Origin: DASWJZ01 sp963720705
GTDB taxonomy: Bacteria > Pseudomonadota > Alphaproteobacteria > Rhizobiales > Afifellaceae
Direction: 5' to 3'
Assembly (NCBI GenBank): GCA_963720705.1
Contig: CAVRGJ010000007.1
Location: forward strand, 372,001-436,000
DNA: 64,000 nt
Part shown: positions 49,818 to 57,748 of the stretch, one piece after another
Layout of the letters: every line of letters begins with the position of its first letter
Position numbering within the stretch: position 1 is the first letter of the stretch
The notes under the pieces: generated by a model
What the model saw: only the letters and a program-made list of their open reading frames with translations
Database searches by the model: none
Told to the model about the DNA's origin: nothing
Program-made: the position numbers and the translations under genes

Positions 49818-51219
49818 CCCCGCCTGGCCGCGCCTGTTTCGCACGACCGCTTTCAAGCTCACAGCAATCTTCCTCGCGGTCTTCACGGTCTTCGCCGCCT
49901 TCCTGATCGGCTACATTGCGCGCAACACCAGCGAAATCCTGAAGGCGCAGATGGCCGACGCCGTCGACGCGGAGCTTCAGTCGATCGAGCTGCAGTATGC
50001 GCGCGGCGGCGCCGACTGGCTGGCGCGCGTCGTAGAGCTGCGCAGCGCCCAGCCCGGCGCCAGCCTCTATTTCATCACCGACCCGAACGGCAAACGCATC
50101 GCCGGCAACGTCGAATCGGTTCCGGCCGACATCCTCGAGGAGTCGAAAGACGCGCCGCAGATCGTTCCCTACATGTGGCGGAACGAGCAGGGTTCGGAGC
50201 CGCATTCGGCGCTGGTCCGCGTCGTCGCGTTTCCCGACGGCGTGCACGCGCTCGTCGGACGCGACGTCAGCGAGCGCGACGCGCTAGTCGGCCTCGTGCG
50301 GCGCTCACTGGTCTTGACCGCTGCGCTGATGGTGGCGCTTGGCTTGATCGCCTGGACCTTCGTGTCGCGGCGCGTGCTGAAGCGGATCGATTCGATTGCC
50401 GAGACTTCCAACCGCTTCGTCGCCGGCGATCTCTCCGGCCGCCTGGAGGTGACGGGGACAGGCGACGAATTCGACCGGCTGGCGGAAAGCCTGAACGCCA
50501 TGCTCTCGCGCATCGAGCGGCTGATGCTCGGACTGAAGCAGGTGTCCGACAACATCGCGCACGATCTGAAGACGCCGCTGACGCGCATGCGCAACCGCGT
50601 GGAGCGCGCTCTGACGACCGGCCGTTCGGAGCCCGACTATCGCGAGGCGCTGCACGCGACGATCGACGAAGCCGACCAGCTGATCAAAACATTCAATGCG
50701 CTGCTTCTGATCGCGCGCGCGGAAGCGGGCTCGCCGGACACGGAGTTTGCAACTTTCGACGCGACCGACGTCGCTCGCGACGTGGTGGAGCTCTACGAGC
50801 CGGCGGCCGAGGAGGCGGGCGTTGCGCTGCATTTCAAGGAATGCGCGCCGATCACGGTGTGCGCGCACCGCGAGCTGATCAGCCAGGCGCTTGCGAATCT
50901 TGTCGATAATGCCGTCAAATACGCCGACGAGGGCAGCAGGACGCCGGAGGTGACAATCTCGGTCGGGGAGAACAACGGGGCGGTGGAGTTTCGCGTTGCC
51001 GACAACGGCGCCGGTATCGCGGAAGCCGACCGGGGGCGGGTGACGGATCGCTTCGTGCGGCTGGAAGAGAGCCGCTCCAAGCCCGGCGCCGGGCTGGGTC
51101 TCAGCCTGGTTTCGGCCGTCGCCCAACTGCACGGCGGCGAGCTACTGCTTGCCGACAACGAGCCCGGTCTCGCGGCGACCCTGAAAGTTCCCGGCGCGGC
51201 GCTGAAACGTGCCGCCTGA
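49810..51219 (+). CDS. Sensor histidine kinase
   Basis: A 469-residue membrane kinase paired with the regulator upstream; ATG 49810 overlaps its stop. One N-terminal helix (LTAIFLAVFTVFAAFLIGYI) and another at ~170-190 (SLVLTAALMVALGLIAWTFV) bound a ~130-residue periplasmic region. A HAMP domain follows (RIDSIAETSNRFVAGDLSGR). H-box DNIAHDLKTPLTRMRNR has His251; N-box is ALANLVDNAVKYA; G-boxes are DNGAGIAEADRGR and GAGLGLSLVSAV. The stop lies 11 bases into the glnE gene, showing coupling. Confidence 0.93.
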   Translation: MPSPAWPRLFRTTAFKLTAIFLAVFTVFAAFLIGYIARNTSEILKAQMADAVDAELQSIELQYARGGADWLARVVELRSAQPGASLYFITDPNGKRIAGNVESVPADILEESKDAPQIVPYMWRNEQGSEPHSALVRVVAFPDGVHALVGRDVSERDALVGLVRRSLVLTAALMVALGLIAWTFVSRRVLKRIDSIAETSNRFVAGDLSGRLEVTGTGDEFDRLAESLNAMLSRIERLMLGLKQVSDNIAHDLKTPLTRMRNRVERALTTGRSEPDYREALHATIDEADQLIKTFNALLLIARAEAGSPDTEFATFDATDVARDVVELYEPAAEEAGVALHFKECAPITVCAHRELISQALANLVDNAVKYADEGSRTPEVTISVGENNGAVEFRVADNGAGIAEADRGRVTDRFVRLEESRSKPGAGLGLSLVSAVAQLHGGELLLADNEPGLAATLKVPGAALKRAA

Positions 51220-54157
51220 GAGCCTGCGCCGCCGGATCGCGGCGCTGCCCGCTTCGCCGAACCGGGAAGCCGCGCTCGAACGGCTGGCCGAGGCAGCCGA
51301 AGCGCAAGGGCAGGGCGCGGCGCTCAGCGCGTTGCTTGACACACCCGAGCTTGGCGCGTTCCTCGGCGACGCGCTCGGCGATTGCCCCTACCTTCTCGAT
51401 CTTGCGGCGAAGGACATCGCGCGCCTTGCCGCGATCTTCGGCGATGCGCCGGAGACGCGGATAAAAACGATCGTCGGCACGCTCGAAGACGCATCCTTCG
51501 AGGCGCGCGCCGAAGCGATGGCGGCGCTCCGTATCGCCAAACAAGACGTGGCGCTGACGCTTGGCCTTGCAGACCTCGGCGGCGCGATCGACCTCGAGGC
51601 GGTGACCGGACTTTTGACGCGGTTCGCAGATGCTGCGCTTTCCACGGCGCTTCGATTCGCGCTCGCCGATGCGGCCCGTCGCGGCAAATGGCTCGGGCCC
51701 GCCGATCCGCCGGGCTTCTTTATCCTCGGCATGGGGAAATACGGCGCGGGCGAGCTCAATTATTCGAGCGACATCGACATCATCGTGCTCTTCGATCCGG
51801 ACGGACCTGGACTTGCCGACGCTTCCGAGCCGTCAGCCTTCTGGGTGAAGATCGTGCGGCTCCTGGTGACGCTTCTCCAGGAACGGACGGCGGACGGCTA
51901 CGTGTTTCGCACCGATCTTCGCCTAAGACCCGATCCCGGCGCGACACGCGTCGCCATCTCCGCCCCCGCTGCGCTTCTCTACTACGAGAGCATGGGCCAG
52001 AACTGGGAGCGCGCCGCGCTGGTCAAGGCGCGCACGGTCGCCGGCGACGTGCAGGCCGGCAACGCCTTCATCCGCGAGCTGGCGCCTTTCATCTGGCGCA
52101 AATATCTCGACTTCGCGGCGATCGCCGACATCCATTCGATCAAGCGTCAGGTGCACGTGCATCGCGGGCACGGCACGGTCGCCGTCGCCGGCCACGACAT
52201 CAAGCGCGGACGCGGCGGCATTCGCGAAATCGAGTTTTTCGTTCAGACGCAGCAGCTGATCGCCGGCGGGCGCGACACAAAGCTCCGCGGCACGCGCACG
52301 CGCGAGATGCTGTCGATGCTGGCCGAGAAGAATTGGATCGACGAAGCGATACGTGCGGAGCTGGACGAGGCGTACGTCTTCCTGCGCACGCTTGAGCACC
52401 GGCTGCAGATGGTGCGCGACGAGCAGACTCACAGCATGCCGCGCGACCGCGAAGGGCTGGCACGAATCGGCCGGCTCATGCGCGAGCCCGATGTCGATAC
52501 GTTCGAGGCGCGGCTCCGCTATGTGCTGGAGACGGTAGCCAAACGCTACTCACGGCTCTTCGAAGGTGGGAGCGAACTTTCCACCGAAGTGGGCAGCCTC
52601 GTCTTCACCGGCGGCGAGGACGATCCGGAGACGCTGGAGACGCTGCGCGGCCTCGGCTTCGAGGCGCCTTCGGTGGTGACCGAGACCGTGCGCGGCTGGC
52701 ACTTCGGACGCTTCGCCGCGATGCGCTCCACAGCAGCGCGTGAGAGCCTGACGGAAATCACGCCGGCGCTGCTCCAGGCTTTCTCACGCGCGGGCAACCC
52801 CGACGCGGCGGTCGGCGCCTTCAACCAGCTGCTGCAGGCGCTGCCGACCGGTGCGCAGCTCTTCGCACTCCTGCGCAACAACCCCGAGCTGCTCGACATG
52901 CTGGCGACGATCCTCTCCGCGGCGCCGCGCCTTGCCGAGATATTCGCTCGCCGCCCGCACGTCGCCGACGCGCTCCTCGATCCGGCCGGACTTGCCGGCG
53001 CGGCGGAGCTCGCGGCCATCGAACAAGCGTTGGAACAGAGCCTCGCGCAGGCGCATCGCTACGAGGAGATGCTCGACCGTGCGCGCCTCTTCGTCGCCGA
53101 GCGCCGCTTCGTGATCTCGGTCGGCCTCCTGACCTCGGCGCTATCGCCGCCGGAGGCGGGGAGGGCCTTTTCCGATCTCGCCGAGGCGGTCGTGCGCGCG
53201 CTGCTCACGCGCACCGAAGCGGAATTCGCGAAAAGCCACGGGAGGCTGGCGGGAGGCGAAACCGCGGTCGTCGCGTTCGGCCGCCTCGGCAGCCGCGAGA
53301 TGACGGCGGGCTCCGATCTCGACCTGATCGTCGTCTATAAGCACAATGCCGACGCCTCAGCATCAGACGGCAAGAAGCCGCTCGCGCCGTCGCAATATTA
53401 TGCACGGTTGACGCAGCGGCTTATCGCGGCGCTCGCGGCGCCGACCGCCGAGGGGATCGCCTACGAGGTCGATCTCAGGCTCCGGCCCTCCGGGCAGGCG
53501 GGGCCGCTCGCCACGAGTCTCTCCTCCTTCAAACACTATCAGCTGAACGAGGCCTGGACCTGGGAGCACATGGCGATGTCGCGCGGGCGTGCCGTCGCCG
53601 GCGACACGAAGCTGAAGGCGCGTGTCTCAAAGGTGCTCGACGCGCTCGTCGAAAAGCCGCGCGACCGCGCCACACTCGCGAAGGACGCAGCGTCGATGCG
53701 CGCGCGTATCGAGCGCGAGAAGCACGCATCCAGCCCCTTCGACGTGAAGCTCGCGGTGGGTGGGCTGATGGACTGCGAGTTCGCAGCGCAGGTTCTGGTG
53801 CTCTCGGGGCTTGGGCATGTCGATGGCGCGACGACGCTCGAGACGCTTACGCATGCCGCGGCGGAGGGGCGGATCAAGTCCGGCGCCGGCGAGCGGCTGG
53901 TGCTTTCCGCGGCGCTGCAGGCGGCACTCCTGCAGTTGGAGCGCGTCGCCGATCCGAAGGTGTTCGTGCCGGAGCAGGCGCCGGAAGCGTTGAAGCGGCT
54001 CATGGTGGAGGTCGCGAACGACGTGCTCGAGGATGCCGGCGTCGGCGACGAGCGGGGAGGGGTGACGACGTTCGAGGAGCTCGAAGCGCGGCTTGTCAAA
54101 ATCCAGGAGCAGACGCGCCGAGCGCTTGAGAGCGTGCTCGGCGTCAAGGTGGAGTAG
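51209..54157 (+). CDS. glnE: Bifunctional glutamine synthetase adenylyltransferase/deadenylase
   Basis: Adds or removes AMP on glutamine synthetase according to nitrogen status, via PII. The 982-residue product is full length. Two nucleotidyltransferase domains are visible: GAGELNYSSDIDIIVLFD in the N-terminal deadenylylase half and GSREMTAGSDLDLIVVYK in the C-terminal adenylylase half, each with the catalytic DxD. RGRGGIREIEFFVQTQQL and KLAVGGLMDCEFAAQVLVLS are the conserved downstream blocks. Follows the kinase gene by a short overlap, the usual rhizobial order. Frame intact. Confidence 0.97.
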   Translation: MPPESLRRRIAALPASPNREAALERLAEAAEAQGQGAALSALLDTPELGAFLGDALGDCPYLLDLAAKDIARLAAIFGDAPETRIKTIVGTLEDASFEARAEAMAALRIAKQDVALTLGLADLGGAIDLEAVTGLLTRFADAALSTALRFALADAARRGKWLGPADPPGFFILGMGKYGAGELNYSSDIDIIVLFDPDGPGLADASEPSAFWVKIVRLLVTLLQERTADGYVFRTDLRLRPDPGATRVAISAPAALLYYESMGQNWERAALVKARTVAGDVQAGNAFIRELAPFIWRKYLDFAAIADIHSIKRQVHVHRGHGTVAVAGHDIKRGRGGIREIEFFVQTQQLIAGGRDTKLRGTRTREMLSMLAEKNWIDEAIRAELDEAYVFLRTLEHRLQMVRDEQTHSMPRDREGLARIGRLMREPDVDTFEARLRYVLETVAKRYSRLFEGGSELSTEVGSLVFTGGEDDPETLETLRGLGFEAPSVVTETVRGWHFGRFAAMRSTAARESLTEITPALLQAFSRAGNPDAAVGAFNQLLQALPTGAQLFALLRNNPELLDMLATILSAAPRLAEIFARRPHVADALLDPAGLAGAAELAAIEQALEQSLAQAHRYEEMLDRARLFVAERRFVISVGLLTSALSPPEAGRAFSDLAEAVVRALLTRTEAEFAKSHGRLAGGETAVVAFGRLGSREMTAGSDLDLIVVYKHNADASASDGKKPLAPSQYYARLTQRLIAALAAPTAEGIAYEVDLRLRPSGQAGPLATSLSSFKHYQLNEAWTWEHMAMSRGRAVAGDTKLKARVSKVLDALVEKPRDRATLAKDAASMRARIEREKHASSPFDVKLAVGGLMDCEFAAQVLVLSGLGHVDGATTLETLTHAAAEGRIKSGAGERLVLSAALQAALLQLERVADPKVFVPEQAPEALKRLMVEVANDVLEDAGVGDERGGVTTFEELEARLVKIQEQTRRALESVLGVKVE

Positions 54158-54177
54158 GGGACGCACAAACTTGAGAA

Positions 54178-54206
54178 GCCTTGACGGCGGCGACCGCCGT
54201 CAAGGC
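54178..54206. terminator. Bidirectional hairpin between glnE and the SRPBCC gene
   Basis: GCCTTGACGGCGG and CCGCCGTCAAGGC are perfect 13-bp arms around a CGA loop. The two flanking genes converge, so one strong hairpin probably serves both. Confidence 0.75.
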
Positions 54207-54223
54207 ATGTGCGGAGTCTGCGC

Positions 54224-54685
54224 TCAGGACTCCCGCGGCGGCAGGACGGCCGAACCGGTCTCCAGAATCGATTTCAGGTTGGACAGGACCTGCGGCCAGC
54301 CGCTCGAGACGGCGCTGATGAACTTGGCGCCTTCGCGCTCCATGCTGTGCGTCACCGTCAGCTTGACGGCTTCGCCTGCGGCGGGCTCGATCTCCATCAC
54401 GCACCGAGACCAGCCTTCCGCTTTCAGCTCGGGCATGAACTCGTTCCGCCAGCGGATGGCGAGGCGCTTGGAGGGCTCGAACTCCAAGATCTCGCCGGAG
54501 TCGGTGACGCGGCCGTCCGGGTGGACGAGCTTCCAGGAGCCGCCCTTCTTCCATTCGGCGTCGGGTGTCATGCCGAGCCAGTATTGCTTGGCGAAGTCCG
54601 AGCTTGTCAGCGCCGACCAAAGCCGCTCGGGCGTGGTCTTGATGTAGGTGACGTAGACGAAGCTATTCTGCGGTGCGCTACTCAC
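54224..54685 (-). CDS. SRPBCC/AHSA1 domain protein
   Basis: A 153-residue START-like hydrophobic-cavity protein. Blocks: VYVTYIKTTPERLWSALTSS, GMTPDAEWKKGGSWKLVHPD, LEFEPSKRLAIRWRNEFMPE and SSGWPQVLSNLKSILETG, the AHSA1 domain of environmental bacteria. It starts at GTG 54685, whose first bases overlap the stop of the ArsR gene (GTGA). ArsR-SRPBCC pairs are common, the regulator controlling the pair; the ligand is unknown. A long open frame upstream in another register is only the ArsR gene's shadow. Confidence 0.9.
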   Translation of the reverse strand: MSSAPQNSFVYVTYIKTTPERLWSALTSSDFAKQYWLGMTPDAEWKKGGSWKLVHPDGRVTDSGEILEFEPSKRLAIRWRNEFMPELKAEGWSRCVMEIEPAAGEAVKLTVTHSMEREGAKFISAVSSGWPQVLSNLKSILETGSAVLPPRES

Positions 54686-55002
54686 TTCTCTTCTCCTTCC
54701 AGGTTCTTCTTCAGGGCGGAAAGCGCGCGCAAATGGCCGCGCTCGAACTTTTTGATCCAGCGCTCGGCGATCGCGTTGATCGGCACCGGATTGATGAAGT
54801 GCAGCTTCTCCCGGCCGAGGCGCTTCGAGGCGACGAGGTTCGCCTCCTCCAGGATCGCGAGATGCTTGGCGACCGCCTGGCGCGTCATGTCGAGGCCCTG
54901 GCAGAGCTCGCCGAGCGACTGGCCGTTCTTGCGATGCAGCCGGTCCAAGAGGCGCCGGCGGCTTGCGTCGGCCAAGGCACGAAAGATCGCATCGTCGCTC
55001 AT
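54682..55002 (-). CDS. ArsR-family regulator of the SRPBCC gene
   Basis: A 106-residue winged-helix regulator: ALADASRRRLLDRLHRKNGQ, LGELCQGLDMTRQAVAKHLA and LVASKRLGREKLHFINPVPI. It lacks the metal-binding Cys of true ArsR, as usual in this SRPBCC-linked group. The start is ATG 55002. It is the first gene of a two-gene minus-strand operon, and the repeated sites just upstream (55013-55054) are its likely operators. Confidence 0.92.
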   Translation of the reverse strand: MSDDAIFRALADASRRRLLDRLHRKNGQSLGELCQGLDMTRQAVAKHLAILEEANLVASKRLGREKLHFINPVPINAIAERWIKKFERGHLRALSALKKNLEGEEK

Positions 55003-55012
55003 CTCGATATGT

Positions 55013-55054
55013 AACCGTTCGGTTCCATATCGCGATATAGGGAACTATTTGGTT
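55013..55054. promoter_or_regulatory. Candidate ArsR operators upstream of the ArsR-SRPBCC operon
   Basis: AACCGTTCGGTT (55013-55024) and AACTATTTGGTT (55043-55054) are two copies of an AACY-N4-GGTT dyad. ATATCGCGATAT between them (55027-55038) is a perfect 12-bp palindrome. They sit 11-52 bases upstream of the ArsR start. Such sites fit autorepression, not tested here. Confidence 0.55.
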
Positions 55055-55128
55055 GCCTGTCAAGCATGAAAATGAATGCCCGGATTAAGCCCGGGCATGA
55101 CGACGGTTCTGGGGGGTGGAACCGCTTG

Positions 55129-57462
55129 TCAGGCCGCGGTGGCGGCGGGGAGCGCGGGGCGGGCGGGAAGGAACACCGTCACCGTCGTGCCGACGCCCTG
55201 CGTCGAATCGATGGTCATCTCGCCGCCGTGGAGCGCGACCAGCGAACGCGAGATCGCGAGGCCAAGGCCGGAGCCCTTGTGATTGCGGGTGAGCGGGCTT
55301 TGCACCTGCTCGAACGGCTTGCCGAGCTTTGAAAGCGCGTCGGGCGGAATGCCGATGCCGGAATCCGCCACCGTAACCACGGCGCCGTCCGGGTGCCGCG
55401 CCGTGGCGACGCGAATGGTGCCGCCCTCGGGCGTGAACTTCACCGCATTCGAAAATAGATTGGTGAAAACCTGCCGCACCGCTTCCTTATCGGCCGAGAG
55501 CGTCACACCGGCCGCCGTCTCCGTCTCGATCGCGATGCGGTTTCGCTCCGCCTCAGGTGCAAAGCTCGCCACCGTTTCGGTGAGGAGGCCGTCGATGTCG
55601 AGCGGCTCGCGGTCGATCTCGATCCGCCCCGCCTCGAGCCGCGCCATGTCGAGGATGTCGGAGATGACGCGAAGCAGGAAGGCTCCGGCTTCGTTGATAT
55701 CGCGGCAATAGCCGTCGTAGCGCTCGTCGCCGAGCGGGCCGAAGGCGCCGGAGAGCATGAGCTCGGAGAAGCCGATGATGGCGTTCAAGGGCGTGCGCAG
55801 TTCGTGGCTGACGTTCGCCAGGAATTCCGACTTGATGCGGTTGGCGTCCTCGGCCTTCTCCTTCTCCACCGCGTATTTCTCGGCAAGCTCGACCAGTTGC
55901 TGTGCCTGCTTCTCGAGCTGCTGGCGCGAACGGCGGAGATCGGTGACGGTCTCGCGCAGCGCGCGCTCGTTCTCCAGAAGCTCCGTCTCCTTGTCCTTCA
56001 AGACCGAGATGTCGGTGCCGACGGAGACGAAGCCGCCGTCGTTGGTACGCCGCTCGTTGATCTGCAGCCAGCGGCCGTCCTCTACCCGCGCCTCGACGGA
56101 GCGGGCGACCGCCCCTTCGACCGGCAGATCGTCGGCAATGATCGAACGGCGGCCGTTCCGCTTGATCAGCGAATAGGGCGTGCCGGGCTTGACCAGGGTG
56201 TCGGGGAGGCCGTGCAGCTGTTGATACTTGCTGTTGCAGAGCACGAGGCGGTTCGAAGCGTCCCAGAGGACGAAGGCCTCGGAGATCGCCTCGATCGCAT
56301 CGCGGAGCCGCATGTCGGCGGTGCGCGATTCCTCGGCGAGCCGGTGCTGCTCGGTCACGTCGACGGCGATGCCGACAAGGTGCGGCTCGTCTTCCGCGTC
56401 GGCCACCACCTCGCAGCGGGCGCGGATCCACACCCAATCGCCGTCGGCGCGGCGCATGCGGAACTCGCGGTCGAAGGCGCCTTCGCCGTCTCGAATGAGG
56501 CCGTCGGCGAGCGCGACGAGATCGGCATCGTCGGGATGCGTCAGCGCGGCGACCTCGCCGACGGAAAGCAATCGGTTCTCAGGTTCGAGCCCGAGCATCT
56601 CGAACATCGAGGGCGACCAGAAGATCGCGCCGCGCGAGAGGTCCCATTCCCACAGGCCCGAGCGGCCGCGGCGGAGCGCGGTGTGAACGCGAGTCTGCGT
56701 TGCCGCATAGATGAAGTCGGCCTCGTGCGAGCGCGCCGTCTGCGCGTGATAGGCGAAGCCTAGGATGACGAGCACGACGCTTGTCGCGACGAAGACGGTC
56801 GCCTCGCGCGAGACGGTGCGCCGCCATTCGGCGAAGACGCCGGAGGTCGGCTGCATCACCGCGACGGCGCCGACGCCGTCGAGATTGTGGTGCACCGTGG
56901 CGATCACGTCGTCGCCGGATGAAAGGGTGATGGGCAGCACGCCGGCGCGCTCGCCGAGGGTCGTCAGCGGCTGGCCCGGCCCCAGGATGTCGTCGACATA
57001 GCGCTTGAGCAGCGCCGGATCGCGCGGCGCCGCCGCGACGACCATCCCCTGCGGGTCCATGAGCAGGATCTGCCGACCCTGGTCGGTGGCGAGGGGCGGC
57101 AGCGCGTTCTCAAGCTGGCCCTGTAGCGTCTCGGACGGCTCGGCGAGCGAGAGCGGCGTGCCGGATTGCGCGAGCTCGCTGACGATGGCCTTGGCGACGA
57201 GCGCCAGCCGCAAGTCGGCGGCGTTCTCCGTTTCAGCGCGCGCCTGATAGAGCGCCACGACGCGCATGACGCCGAGCGCAACGACAAAAAGCACAATCAG
57301 GATCGGGATCAGCCGCTTCAGATAGGGCTCGGAGTTGACGAGCCGTGCATAGGCCGGATGGATGAAGAGGCGGGCGTGTCCGGCGAGGGCCGCGCTGCTC
57401 AAACGCTGGAAGTCGGGTGTGTGGCGAATCGCAGACGCGATGGCCCCCCGCGGCCGCGTCAT
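55129..57462 (-). CDS. PAS-domain sensor histidine kinase
   Basis: A 777-residue membrane kinase. Two N-terminal transmembrane segments (LIPILIVLFVVALGVMRVVA and SREATVFVATSVVLVILGFA) enclose a periplasmic sensor. Cytoplasmic PAS domains follow (LWEWDLSRGAIFWSPSMFEM; AIEAISEAFVLWDASNRLVL), then a coiled coil (LEKQAQQLVELAEKYAVEKE). The H-box is FLANVSHELRTPLNAIIGF; the ATPase domain has NLFSNAVKFTPEGG, DSGIGIPPDAL and GSGLGLAISRSL. No response regulator is adjacent, so the partner is elsewhere. The organisation resembles PleC/DivJ-like kinases of alphaproteobacteria, but identity is not established. Confidence 0.92.
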   Translation of the reverse strand: MTRPRGAIASAIRHTPDFQRLSSAALAGHARLFIHPAYARLVNSEPYLKRLIPILIVLFVVALGVMRVVALYQARAETENAADLRLALVAKAIVSELAQSGTPLSLAEPSETLQGQLENALPPLATDQGRQILLMDPQGMVVAAAPRDPALLKRYVDDILGPGQPLTTLGERAGVLPITLSSGDDVIATVHHNLDGVGAVAVMQPTSGVFAEWRRTVSREATVFVATSVVLVILGFAYHAQTARSHEADFIYAATQTRVHTALRRGRSGLWEWDLSRGAIFWSPSMFEMLGLEPENRLLSVGEVAALTHPDDADLVALADGLIRDGEGAFDREFRMRRADGDWVWIRARCEVVADAEDEPHLVGIAVDVTEQHRLAEESRTADMRLRDAIEAISEAFVLWDASNRLVLCNSKYQQLHGLPDTLVKPGTPYSLIKRNGRRSIIADDLPVEGAVARSVEARVEDGRWLQINERRTNDGGFVSVGTDISVLKDKETELLENERALRETVTDLRRSRQQLEKQAQQLVELAEKYAVEKEKAEDANRIKSEFLANVSHELRTPLNAIIGFSELMLSGAFGPLGDERYDGYCRDINEAGAFLLRVISDILDMARLEAGRIEIDREPLDIDGLLTETVASFAPEAERNRIAIETETAAGVTLSADKEAVRQVFTNLFSNAVKFTPEGGTIRVATARHPDGAVVTVADSGIGIPPDALSKLGKPFEQVQSPLTRNHKGSGLGLAISRSLVALHGGEMTIDSTQGVGTTVTVFLPARPALPAATAA

Positions 57463-57592
57463 CCCATGCCCTCCTCGAAATTCTCGATCGGGGCACCGCC
57501 CCCCGAATCAGTCCACTTTGAATCAGGAAGAATCCGCTTGTCTACAGGGGTTACGCAAAATTTCGCCGCAGTTGCGCCGAGGCATGTCACTA

Positions 57593-57726
57593 CCCTGATC
57601 CCGAGGCGCAATGCCCGACGAGTCGGCATTGCCTCAACGGAGCGTCCAGAGGGCGCTGGATCAAGTGTGCCGCGTGCTTCGAGGCTCCCCAGGATCAAAT
57701 CCGGGGTCCCACCTCAGTATCAGGGC
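57593..57726. repeat. Family B repeat, copy 5, between pepN and the kinase gene
   Basis: CCCTGATCCCGAGGCGCAAT...CCACCTCAGTATCAGGG outer arms with GCAATGCC/GGCATTGC inner arms and GCGTGCTTCGAGGCTCCCC. A more diverged copy of the family. Confidence 0.7.
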
Positions 57727-57748
57727 GTGAGATGGCCTCCATATCGCG

